This document shows positions 25,240-32,310 of a stretch of DNA of 32,310 nt, one piece after another. Made by a program: the position numbers and the translations under genes. The notes beneath the pieces are model-generated. The model saw only the letters and a program-made list of their open reading frames with translations. It was not told where the DNA came from and did not search any database. Within the stretch, counting starts at the first letter, position 1. Each line of letters begins with the position of its first letter. Source of the stretch: Marinibacterium sp. (lineage in GTDB: Bacteria; Pseudomonadota; Alphaproteobacteria; Rhodobacterales; Rhodobacteraceae); contig JAOXSC010000152.1 of the NCBI GenBank assembly GCA_025800215.1, positions 1 through 32,310 on the forward strand, read 5' to 3'.

Positions 25240-25673
25240 GACTGTATTGCTGACTTCAGAAGCAAATCAGCCATACCCGTCAAACAGACTAAGTCACCTG
25301 TGCTCCACCTCCAACACAAGGCCTTGAGGATTAAGCGAATCCTAGGATGCGAGACCCGGAAATGACCTGTCGTCGGACTATGAACGAACAGAGGATCCCC
25401 CTTCAGATAGCCCCGTTGGACTCTGATCGCAGCTAGGTTTTCTGTCTGAACAGAACACCTCGAACGTCGTGACTTGTGTTCGCCCGATTGCAAACCGGTC
25501 AAGCCCGGCCTTCCACCGGAGGAGCAGGGGACCTTGGATAGCCCATGAAACGGTGAGGCCCGCGCGTGACCGGGATCACGCGGATGGACAGCGCCGGACC
25601 GGGCGCGCCGCGTGGTGCTTGGGCAACCAAACGTTGCTGCTCCCATCAGAGAAACAACAGCGAGACCGGATTT
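25240..25673. other. Unexplained 434-bp intergenic stretch
   Basis: No convincing gene. Open frames on both strands (for example minus 25646-25236) have compositions unlike the neighbouring proteins and no recognised motif or RBS. It is visibly less GC-rich than the surroundings. It holds several small hairpins: AGGATT-AAGCG-AATCCT (25327-25343), TTCTGT-CTGA-ACAGAA (25440-25455) and CGCGTGA-CCGGGA-TCACGCG (25563-25582). It could be an ncRNA locus, a decayed gene or transferred DNA; I do not recognise it. Confidence 0.4.
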
Positions 25674-25898
25674 CTAGCGGGGAATATACTTGTAGGCCGG
25701 ATCATCCGGCTTTTCCCGGGTGCGCGTCCCTGTCGGAGGACTTTGATCCTCCAGAGATCCGGCGATCCGTTCAAACGCCACTGCTATCCTTCGATGGCTT
25801 TTGACGAATGAAATCACAGCCCAAGCAAGAAATACCAGGGGCGCAAATGTCAGCACTAGGACGAAGAACGCAAATGCCGGGTCTTGAGCTGGCAACAT
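25674..25898 (-). CDS. Small single-helix membrane protein downstream of lepA
   Basis: A 74-aa protein with a strong membrane helix at about 8-31 (AFAFFVLVLTFAPLVFLAWA), then a basic segment SFVKSHRR and a short amphipathic, Pro-rich tail ending YKYIPR. Its ATG lies 2 bases after the lepA stop, so it is probably translated by re-initiation from lepA. No independent Shine-Dalgarno is evident. The hydrophobic profile argues for a real gene; the family is not recognised. Confidence 0.65.
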   Translation of the reverse strand: MLPAQDPAFAFFVLVLTFAPLVFLAWAVISFVKSHRRIAVAFERIAGSLEDQSPPTGTRTREKPDDPAYKYIPR

Positions 25899-25900
25899 AC

Positions 25901-27700
25901 TTAACTGTCCATCTTCAGCGCAGAGATAAACGCCTCTTGCGGGATGTCCACTTTCCCGAACTGGCGCATCTTTTTCTTACCCGCCTTCTGCTTGTCCAGC
26001 AGTTTGCGTTTCCGCGTGGCATCACCGCCGTAACATTTCGCGGTCACATCCTTGCGCATGGCCGACAGGGTTTCGCGCGCGATCACCTTGCCGCCGATCG
26101 CCGCCTGGATCGGGATCTTGAACATGTGACGCGGGATCAGATCCTTGAGCTTTTCGACCATCGCGCGGCCACGGGCTTCGGCGCGGTCGCGGTGAACCAT
26201 GGTGGACAGCGCATCCACCGGTTCATCATTCACAAGGATCTGCATCTTGACCAGATTGTCCTGCCGGTAGCCGGTCATCTGATAGTCAAAGCTGGCATAG
26301 CCCTTGGTCACCGATTTCAGCCGGTCGTAGAAATCGAACACGACCTCGTTCAGCGGCAGATCATAGACGGCCATGGCGCGCGACCCGGCATAGGTCAGCT
26401 CTTGCTGAATGCCGCGGCGGTCCTGGCAGAGTTTCAGCACGTCGCCCAGGAATTCATCCGGCACCAGGATGGTGGCCTTGATGCGCGGCTCTTCCAGGTG
26501 ATCAACATGCGTCAGATCGGGCATGTCGGCGGGGTTGTGCAGCTCCATCATGGAGCCGTCTTTCATGTAGATGTGATAGACCACCGACGGCGCCGTTGTG
26601 ATCAGTTCGATGTCATATTCATGCTCGATCCGGTCGCGGATGACCTCGAGATGAAGAAGGCCGAGGAACCCGCAGCGGAAGCCAAAGCCAAGCGCGGCCG
26701 AGGTTTCCATTTCAAAGCTGAAGGACGCATCATTCAGCGCCAGCTTTTCGATGGCATCGCGCAGGTCTTCGAATTCGGCGGAATCCACCGGGAACAGGCC
26801 GCAGAACACCACCGGTACAGAGGGCTTGAAGCCCGGCAGCGGGTCGGTCGCGCCCTTTTTCTCGTGGGTGATGGTGTCGCCCACACGGGTGTCGCGCACC
26901 TGTTTGATGGATGCGGTCAGAAACCCGATCTCGCCCGGACCCAGCTCGTCGATCACCGCCATGTCGGGGCGGAAGACACCGATGCGGTCCACCGGGTAAT
27001 GGGCGTTGGTTGACATCATCTTGATGCGGTCGCCCTTTTTCAGCACACCATCCATGACGCGCACCAGAACGATCACGCCCAGATAGGCGTCATACCAGCT
27101 GTCCACCAGCATCGCCTTGAGGGGCGCGTCGCGGGTGCCTTCGGGCGCGGGCAGGCGTTTGACGATCGCTTCGAGCGTATCGGGGATGCCAATGCCGCTT
27201 TTGGCCGAGACCTGGATGGCGTCGGTGGCGTCGATGCCGATGACGTCTTCGATCTGTTCGGCGACGCGGTCGCAATCGGATGCGGGCAGGTCGATCTTGT
27301 TGAGGACCGGCACGATCTCATGATCGGCCTCGATGGCCTGATAGACATTGGCCAGCGTCTGCGCCTCGACGCCCTGGGTGCTGTCCACGACCAGAAGCGA
27401 GCCTTCGACCGCACGCATGGAGCGCGACACCTCATAGGCGAAATCCACGTGACCGGGCGTGTCGATCAGGTTCAGCACATAGGTCTGGCCGTCTTCGGCG
27501 GTGTAGTCGATGCGAACCGTGTTGGCCTTGATGGTGATGCCGCGCTCGCGTTCGATGTCCATGCTGTCGAGCAGCTGCTCCTTCATGTCGCGGTCGGCCA
27601 CGGTGTTGGTGGACTGGATCAGCCTGTCGGCCAGGGTGGATTTCCCGTGGTCGATATGGGCGACGATGGAGAAGTTGCGGATATGGCTCAGCTCGGTCAT
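25901..27700 (-). CDS. lepA: Elongation factor 4 (LepA)
   Basis: A 599-aa translational GTPase, exactly the family length. The P-loop [10 protein letters not shown] is at 14-23, the G2/G3 region includes [12 protein letters not shown] and DTPGHVDF, and G4 is NKIDLP. The LepA-specific C-terminal domain ends [30 protein letters not shown]4 acts on stalled or mistranslocated ribosomes. The start [19 protein letters not shown] (27700) is set by homology; the frame extends 20 codons upstream without family sequence. It is divergent from the 375-aa gene. Confidence 0.97.
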   Translation of the reverse strand: MTELSHIRNFSIVAHIDHGKSTLADRLIQSTNTVADRDMKEQLLDSMDIERERGITIKANTVRIDYTAEDGQTYVLNLIDTPGHVDFAYEVSRSMRAVEGSLLVVDSTQGVEAQTLANVYQAIEADHEIVPVLNKIDLPASDCDRVAEQIEDVIGIDATDAIQVSAKSGIGIPDTLEAIVKRLPAPEGTRDAPLKAMLVDSWYDAYLGVIVLVRVMDGVLKKGDRIKMMSTNAHYPVDRIGVFRPDMAVIDELGPGEIGFLTASIKQVRDTRVGDTITHEKKGATDPLPGFKPSVPVVFCGLFPVDSAEFEDLRDAIEKLALNDASFSFEMETSAALGFGFRCGFLGLLHLEVIRDRIEHEYDIELITTAPSVVYHIYMKDGSMMELHNPADMPDLTHVDHLEEPRIKATILVPDEFLGDVLKLCQDRRGIQQELTYAGSRAMAVYDLPLNEVVFDFYDRLKSVTKGYASFDYQMTGYRQDNLVKMQILVNDEPVDALSTMVHRDRAEARGRAMVEKLKDLIPRHMFKIPIQAAIGGKVIARETLSAMRKDVTAKCYGGDATRKRKLLDKQKAGKKKMRQFGKVDIPQEAFISALKMDS

Positions 27701-27824
27701 GAGCGAGGATATGTAAGGGTTTTGAGGCCGGGTCAAGCGGGTGTGCGCGCGGACTAGCAATTGTCAACGAGCAAAAACCCGATCACTCTTGCTTTGGGGC
27801 GGAAACCGGCGAGAGGTGGGAGCA

Positions 27825-28952
27825 GTGGAGAATGGAACAAACGAAGAATCGTTGCGCGATTGGCTGCAAACACTTTCCCATCAGGCACAAATCAGTTTCA
27901 CGGCCCGCGCAAGCCTGCGCGCTCTGCCTGCAGAAATGCCGCTGGGGGCCCAAGGGAACAAGCGGGCCGCGATGGCGCGACGAGCTCTAGCTTCGCTTCG
28001 CGCAACGTTAACGGCTTGTGTTGCCGGCGCAACCATACCCCATGAACCAGACACAGAACTGAAACGAGCGGCTCGCTCAGCCTACTCTGCGCTCTCCTCA
28101 ATAGTGGTCACCCACCAAACAATCGTGCGCACAGCCGCCTTTGCCGCTGCCCTCACTGCCGACACCGGCGCCGATAGAGCCCTTGCGACTCTCTCCGCCG
28201 AGGCCGCCGCACGCGTCGCCGACCTCTCCACCGATTTCGCACTTACCAACGCCATCCCTACCGACGTCGCATACCTCTCAAGAGCGCCGGCTGATACTCT
28301 GGCTTTGTTTACGACACCGCTTTGGCCGGAATCCTCGACAGATTCTGCAGTCCCTGAATTGCTAGCCTTCAAGGACACTGCCCCCAACACACCATGGGCC
28401 TTTTGGGCCGAATGGTATGATGGAATGCTGCGCGGGGAACCGATGGATTGGGAACTTCAGCGGCGCGTGGCTTTGATGCCGGACAACATCTGGGATGCCG
28501 GGGTCGAGGCTGTGGCGGATGAAATCGCGCGGATCCGGGCGCGGTTTGATGTGGAGCAGGCCCTTGACGCGCTTGATGACCCCAAAGCCCGGCAGAGCAG
28601 GTCTGCGGCGCTGGTTGACCGGCGCGGGATCGGCGACAACAACCCGCCCGAGGAGATCGGGTTCCATGCGGACATGCCAGAGCAGATCGAGCTCATCTGG
28701 GCGGCTGTCGATGAGCTCAAGCAGCAGACGAAGGAAGAGACCCCAAGCAAGACGCGGATCAAAGCCGCGCGTGACGCTCTGCAAGTCGGGCTGGGCGTTG
28801 TCTTGTCATGGGTCGGTCAGAAAGCGGATCTGGCGGTCGACACAGTGATCAAATGGGGTGTGCCGGCGACCATGACGTACCTTATCGCAAACCAACCCAA
28901 GATTCAGGCACTGATCGACGCGGCGACACGGTGGGTCGCATCCCTTCCTTAG
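27825..28952 (+). CDS. Accessory-looking alphaproteobacterial protein with NNPPE motif
   Basis: A 375-aa protein of unknown function. I start it at GTG 27825, which is preceded by GAGAGGTGGGAG; an earlier in-frame start exists without such a site. Residues 1-175 are Ala-rich and helical (for example AAFAAALTADTGADRALATL). About 190-240 holds a Trp-rich module, PWAFWAEWYDGMLRGEPMDW then ELQRRVALMPDNIWDAG. IGDNNPPEEIG follows at 269-279, then a helical C-terminal segment (ELIWAAVDELKQQ; VGLGVVLSWVGQKADLAVD). The FW-WY-G/DWELQRRVALIPD-like module and the NNPPE motif recur, as I recall, in many alphaproteobacterial hypothetical proteins with varied N-termini. Codon use in the first half is visibly more A/T-rich than in the neighbours, suggesting transfer. 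A REP-like hairpin follows its stop. Confidence 0.75.
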   Translation: MENGTNEESLRDWLQTLSHQAQISFTARASLRALPAEMPLGAQGNKRAAMARRALASLRATLTACVAGATIPHEPDTELKRAARSAYSALSSIVVTHQTIVRTAAFAAALTADTGADRALATLSAEAAARVADLSTDFALTNAIPTDVAYLSRAPADTLALFTTPLWPESSTDSAVPELLAFKDTAPNTPWAFWAEWYDGMLRGEPMDWELQRRVALMPDNIWDAGVEAVADEIARIRARFDVEQALDALDDPKARQSRSAALVDRRGIGDNNPPEEIGFHADMPEQIELIWAAVDELKQQTKEETPSKTRIKAARDALQVGLGVVLSWVGQKADLAVDTVIKWGVPATMTYLIANQPKIQALIDAATRWVASLP

Positions 28953-28966
28953 CCGTTCCGGACCGG

Positions 28967-28991
28967 TGGCGGGCTGAAGCCCGCCCTACCC
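28967..28991. repeat. REP-like hairpin, copy C
   Basis: The core GGCGGGCTGAAGCCCGCC (28968-28985) plus CTACCC is identical over 25 bp to copy A. It begins 14 bases after the stop of the 375-aa gene. Further hairpins (CCAAGG-CACGGT-CCTTGG at 28990-29007; palindrome GCCGGTGCACCGGC at 29030-29043) follow in the same 207-bp gap. Confidence 0.75.
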
Positions 28992-29159
28992 AAGGCACGG
29001 TCCTTGGTGTGTGTGGCCGGTTCCAGGTCGCCGGTGCACCGGCTCTGCCCTATGAGTGGTTTGGTAAGGCGCGTCACAGGATCAATGCGGTCGGAGGCGT
29101 CTTGCCCTCGGGCGGGATTTCGCTAGGGTTCGGGCAAATCATGTGTGAGGCGGTTGGTG

Positions 29160-29483
29160 ATGGTGCGCAAACGGGGCAAAGCAGGTCTGTGGCTTTTGGG
29201 TCTGGGGTTGGCGGTTGTGCTGGTCACGCCGCTTGATGCGTCTTCGACGATCCAGCGGGCCTGCATGGGATCGGACCGGCGCGCGGCCAATGCGCAGCTT
29301 TGCGCCTGCATTCAGGGCGTGGCCGATCAGATCCTGACCGGGCGCGATCAGCGGATTGCGGCGCGCTTCTTTACCGACCCGCAAGCGGCACAGGACACCC
29401 GTCAGTCGGACCGCGACCGCGACGAAGCGTTCTGGACCCGCTACCGCGCCTTTGGCGATGCCGCCCGGCGGGTCTGCGGCTAA
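29160..29483 (+). CDS. Small secreted or membrane-anchored four-cysteine protein
   Basis: A 107-aa protein. A basic start MVRKRGK and a hydrophobic segment (about 9-25) look like a signal peptide with possible cleavage after PLDA (27). The mature part has four Cys (35, 48, 50, 106), including LCACIQGVADQIL, which could form disulphides in the periplasm, and the end FWTRYRAFGDAARRVCG. ATG 29160 has TGAGGCGG 8 bases upstream; an in-frame GTG at 29145 is less likely. It converges with the racemase gene, with 3 bases between the stops. Function unknown. Confidence 0.75.
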   Translation: MVRKRGKAGLWLLGLGLAVVLVTPLDASSTIQRACMGSDRRAANAQLCACIQGVADQILTGRDQRIAARFFTDPQAAQDTRQSDRDRDEAFWTRYRAFGDAARRVCG

Positions 29484-29486
29484 GCG

Positions 29487-30164
29487 TCAGGCCTTGCCCG
29501 CAGATCTCAGGATCGCGCGGGTCAGGCAATCAAGGCTGTCGGTCCAAGCGATGCCCTCGGGCAGGGTTTCAGCCAGAAGCGACAGTTCGGTGCAGGCCAC
29601 CAGGATATGGTCCGCCCCCTGGTCCATCAGGGATCGTGCGATCCCTGCCAGTGCGGCGGGATCTGGCGATTGCCCGGCCTTGACCGCGCGGATCAGCGCC
29701 AGGACCGGCGCGTCATCTTCAGGAAACAGCGCGCTGAGCCCATGCCGGGCAAAGCCGGGGCCAAAGGCGTCGGTCAGTCGCACCGCGGGCGAGGCGAGCA
29801 TTCCCACGCGCCGCACCCCTGCCCCGGCCAGATGCGCCGCCGTCAGCTCGACCATATCCAGAAAGGGCAGATCGCTGGCCTGCGTGATATGGCGCGCATA
29901 GTGATGGGCGGTGTTGCAAGGCATGGCCAGCACCCCGGCCCCCGCTGCCTGCAGGTCGCGGGCCATCCGGGCCAGCACCGGGCCGGGGTCGTCCCCGGTG
30001 CCGTCGATCAGCGCCTTGATCCGGCTGGGCACCTGGGGGTTCTGATGCACGATCAGCGGCACATGGTCCGCGTCATCGCGGGCCGGCACCGCATCCAGCA
30101 GTTTTTGCATCAGCAACAGCGTCGCTTCGGGGCCCATGCCCCCCAGAATGCCAATCGGGGTCAT
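29487..30164 (-). CDS. Aspartate/glutamate racemase family protein
   Basis: A 225-aa cofactor-independent amino-acid racemase. The two-cysteine catalytic pair is Cys83 in AMPCNTAHHY and Cys191 in VACTELSLL, and the start GILGGMGPEAT is typical of the aspartate racemase (YgeA-like) group. ATG 30164 is preferred: GAAGGTG lies about 9 bases upstream, and this includes the alternative GTG at 30176. It follows the CuyA-like gene by 62 bp on the same strand and may be co-transcribed. The substrate (Asp, Glu or a sulfonated analogue) is open. Confidence 0.88.
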   Translation of the reverse strand: MTPIGILGGMGPEATLLLMQKLLDAVPARDDADHVPLIVHQNPQVPSRIKALIDGTGDDPGPVLARMARDLQAAGAGVLAMPCNTAHHYARHITQASDLPFLDMVELTAAHLAGAGVRRVGMLASPAVRLTDAFGPGFARHGLSALFPEDDAPVLALIRAVKAGQSPDPAALAGIARSLMDQGADHILVACTELSLLAETLPEGIAWTDSLDCLTRAILRSAGKA

Positions 30165-30226
30165 GGGCTGCCGCACCTTCGCAGGCGGTGCCCGTTGCCG
30201 GGGGTCAAGGTCGCGCGCATATCGCC

Positions 30227-31237
30227 CTAGATCCGGCCTGCGACGTCAAAGCTGTGGCTGTAACCGGTCAGGCCGATGGCGCCGCCCGTATGCAGGAAGA
30301 CCACCGTTTCGCCCTGCTTGAAATGCCCTTTGCGGATGAGGTCGATCAGCCCCGCCGCGCCCTTGGCCGAATAGACCGGATCCAGCAGGATCGCTTCGGT
30401 GCGGGCAAAGATGTCGATCGCTTCAAGCGTGCTGTCGGCGGGGATGCCATAGCCTTCGCCCACATAGTCGGTATTGGCCACCACATCGGCGCGCTCGACC
30501 ACGCCGGGGCAGCCCAGCTTTTCCGCCGTTTTCACGGCCAGGGCGTAAACGTTTTCTTCTTGCTTGGGTTTGGGCGCGCGCACGCCGATGCCCAGCAACG
30601 GGATCTGCGCGTTCATCGCCTTGAGCCCGGTGATCAGCCCCGCCTGCGTCCCGGCGCTGCCGGTGGCGTGCACGATATGGTCAACCGCAAGCCCCTGCGT
30701 CACGAACTGGCCCATCATCTCGAGCGCGCAATTGACATAGCCAAGCGCCCCGGTGGCGTTCGAGCCACCGCCGGGAATGGTATAGGCATTGCGGCCCTTG
30801 GCGCGCATGGCGTCGGCCACGGTCTCCATTTCGGCATTCATGTCGAGCCCGGGCCCGCGATGTTCCACGCTGGCCCCATGCAGCACATCCAGCAGCACGT
30901 TGCCGTTATACTTGTAGTTCTCGTGATTATAGCCGGTGCGGTCTTCCAGCAGGATATGGCAGTCCATCCCCAGCTTGGCGGCCGCCGCTGCGGTCTGGCG
31001 GGCATGGTTGGATTGCGTGGCCCCCTGGGTCAGCACGATGTCGGCGCCCTGTTCCACCGCTTCGGCCATCAGGAATTCAAGCTTGCGGGTCTTGTTGCCA
31101 CCCGTGGACAGGCCCGTGCAGTCATCCCGCTTGATCCAGATGTCGGGCCCGCCAAGGGCCTTGCTGAGGCGCGGCATGGGTTCAAGCGGCGTGGGCAGAT
31201 GGGCCAGACGGATACGGGGAAAGCGGGCAAGGTTCAT
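30227..31237 (-). CDS. cuyA: L-cysteate sulfo-lyase / D-cysteine desulfhydrase family protein
   Basis: A 336-aa PLP enzyme of the ACC deaminase/D-cysteine desulfhydrase fold. The PLP Lys49 is in [27 protein letters not shown] follows, and [14 protein letters not shown] is the phosphate-binding loop. The end [20 protein letters not shown] with [11 protein letters not shown] agrees with my memory of CuyA, which releases sulfite, ammonia and pyruvate from L-cysteate. D-cysteine desulfhydrase is the alternative. The adjoining HpsN-like gene supports a sulfonate role. ATG 31237 has AAGGA 8 bases upstream. It lies 26 bp after the HpsN-like stop and 62 bp before the racemase gene. Confidence 0.75.
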   Translation of the reverse strand: MNLARFPRIRLAHLPTPLEPMPRLSKALGGPDIWIKRDDCTGLSTGGNKTRKLEFLMAEAVEQGADIVLTQGATQSNHARQTAAAAAKLGMDCHILLEDRTGYNHENYKYNGNVLLDVLHGASVEHRGPGLDMNAEMETVADAMRAKGRNAYTIPGGGSNATGALGYVNCALEMMGQFVTQGLAVDHIVHATGSAGTQAGLITGLKAMNAQIPLLGIGVRAPKPKQEENVYALAVKTAEKLGCPGVVERADVVANTDYVGEGYGIPADSTLEAIDIFARTEAILLDPVYSAKGAAGLIDLIRKGHFKQGETVVFLHTGGAIGLTGYSHSFDVAGRI

Positions 31238-31263
31238 CAAACGGGTCCTTAAGTGGTGGTCAG

Positions 31264-32310
31264 TCAGCGGGCCAAACGCAGGAAAGGTTGCGCGGCGGGG
31301 TCGTCGGGGTCAAGGCGGATATCGGCGGTGCGGGCGTGACCTTCCATCCCTTCGGCGCGCGAAATGGTGGCAGTGGCGCGCGCAAGATCGGGCAGACCCG
31401 CCGCATCGACACTCTGCCAGGTGACGGTCTTGAGAAACTTGTGCACCGACAGCCCACCGGTATAGCGCGCCGCGCGGCCGGTGGGCAGCACATGGTTGGG
31501 ACCAGCGGCCTTGTCACCAAAGGCCACCGTGCTGTCGCTGCCCAGAAACAGCGATCCATAGGCGCGCAGCCGGCCCCGCCACCAGCCCAGATCGGCGGCC
31601 TGCACATGCAGATGTTCGGGCGCATAGCGGTCGGCGGTGGCGGCCATCTCTTCGCGGGTGTCGCACAGGATGACTTCGCCCAGGGTGGCCCAGGCGGTGC
31701 GCGCGGCCTGGGCGTTCAGGTCGGGCAGATCGGCAATGCAGCGTGGAATACGGGCCAGAACATCATGCGCAAGGGTGGCGTCATCGCAGACCAGCCAGAC
31801 CGGCGAATTGCCCCCGTGCTCGGCCTGACCCACCAGATCCCAGGCGACCCGTTCGGGATCGGCGCTGGCATCGGCGATGACCAGCGAATCGGTCGGCCCG
31901 GCCACCATGTCGATGCCCACCGGGCCAAAAAGCTGGCGTTTGGCTTCGGCCACAAAGGCATTGCCGGGGCCCACCAGAATATCCGCCGGGGCCGCTCCGA
32001 ACAGGCCCTGCGCCAGTGCCGCCACCCCCTGCACACCGCCAAGCATCAGCACCCGGTCGACGCCTGCGCGGTGCAGCGCATACAGCACCGCATCGGGCAC
32101 CCCGCCCGCGCGGGGCGGCGTGGCGGCGGTGATGTGGTGCACCCCCGCAACCCGCGCCGTGGTCACCGTCATCAGCGCGCTGGCGATATGGCCATAGCGC
32201 CCGCCGGGCACATAGGCGCCCGCCGCCTCGAGCGGGATCAGCCGCTGACCGGCGCGCAGGCCGGGGCGCAGCTCGACCTCGAAGGTGCTGACCGAATTGC
32301 GCTGTGCTTC
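31264..32310 (-). CDS. hpsN: Histidinol-dehydrogenase-like sulfopropanediol dehydrogenase (5' end outside window)
   Basis: About 348 C-terminal residues of a zinc-dependent dehydrogenase of the HisD superfamily; the frame is open to the window edge. Zinc- and catalysis-related residues are present: Gln and His in [12 protein letters not shown], the Glu-His pair in [25 protein letters not shown], and a late His in [14 protein letters not shown]. The variants [17 protein letters not shown] and [19 protein letters not shown] are those of the HpsN-type paralogues that oxidise 2,3-dihydroxypropane-1-sulfonate to sulfolactate with NAD. They differ from those of the biosynthetic HisD of E. coli. It is directly upstream of the CuyA-like gene. 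HisD proper or another polyol dehydrogenase cannot be ruled out without the N-terminus. Confidence 0.7.
   Translation of the reverse strand, partial: EAQRNSVSTFEVELRPGLRAGQRLIPLEAAGAYVPGGRYGHIASALMTVTTARVAGVHHITAATPPRAGGVPDAVLYALHRAGVDRVLMLGGVQGVAALAQGLFGAAPADILVGPGNAFVAEAKRQLFGPVGIDMVAGPTDSLVIADASADPERVAWDLVGQAEHGGNSPVWLVCDDATLAHDVLARIPRCIADLPDLNAQAARTAWATLGEVILCDTREEMAATADRYAPEHLHVQAADLGWWRGRLRAYGSLFLGSDSTVAFGDKAAGPNHVLPTGRAARYTGGLSVHKFLKTVTWQSVDAAGLPDLARATATISRAEGMEGHARTADIRLDPDDPAAQPFLRLAR

Noticed and set aside
25236..25646. Minus-strand 136-codon open frame in the lepA-downstream gap
   Set aside because: No recognisable pattern, no RBS, mixed composition, and its end overlaps the FNR-type site.
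1..32310. tRNA, rRNA, CRISPR array, transposase or prophage genes
   Set aside because: No T-loop-type signatures, regularly spaced repeats, DDE-type or phage proteins were seen on reading the window.

Overview
The window is chromosomal DNA of a high-GC alphaproteobacterium. It is most likely a member of the Rhodobacterales (Roseobacter/Paracoccaceae group). The evidence is gene content and protein style: a fad cluster with two acyl-CoA dehydrogenases and an embedded glutathione transferase, a fused malic enzyme-phosphotransacetylase, a propionyl-CoA synthetase behind TTTGCAAA-type operators, an FNR-type box, and a CuyA/HpsN-like organosulfonate pair. No phage, transposase, CRISPR array, rRNA or tRNA was seen. 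The lineage is inferred from family recognition, not from a search.

Layout. 1-8504 (+): fatty-acid/acyl-CoA catabolism, with an acyl-CoA dehydrogenase (5' truncated by the window), a second acyl-CoA dehydrogenase, a GST-like protein, thiolase (fadA), the bifunctional FadB/FadJ protein and, after a strong terminator, an acyl-CoA synthetase. 8610-9623 (+): a membrane protein that looks like a catalytically dead M48 peptidase. 14373-9670 (-): a compact pyrimidine-nucleoside catabolic/salvage operon, VOC-bicupin protein > cdd > deoA > deoB > upp, with overlapping or abutting genes. 14517-18939 (+): maeB and prpE, each behind palindromic operator-like sequences; they join C3/C2 acyl-CoA use to pyruvate/malate metabolism. 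19152-21057 (+): an amidase and a translationally coupled small membrane protein. 21062-24857: nadK (-), glyA (+), a membrane protein (-), an alpha/beta hydrolase (+) and an entericidin-like lipoprotein (+). 24989-27700 (-): a 58-residue two-helix membrane protein with its own FNR-type promoter, an unexplained gap of about 430 bp, a 74-residue membrane protein and lepA. 27825-29483 (+): an accessory-looking 375-aa protein and a small secreted Cys protein. 32310-29487 (-): a histidinol-dehydrogenase-like protein of the HpsN type (5' truncated), a CuyA-like sulfo-lyase and an Asp/Glu racemase.

How it fits together: most of the window is core carbon metabolism (beta-oxidation, propionate activation, malic enzyme, nucleoside-sugar catabolism, C1/serine metabolism, NADP supply) plus a likely route for C3 sulfonates. 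The unusual content lies in regulatory DNA and in small or poorly characterised proteins. The main items are the FNR-box promoter exactly 22 bp from a -10, a perfect 12-bp inverted repeat upstream of prpE, an 18-bp perfect palindrome upstream of maeB, a 20-bp interrupted palindrome followed by ATGCGC repeats before fadB, three dispersed copies of a REP-like hairpin, a pseudo-M48 protein and the VOC-bicupin protein of the nucleoside operon.
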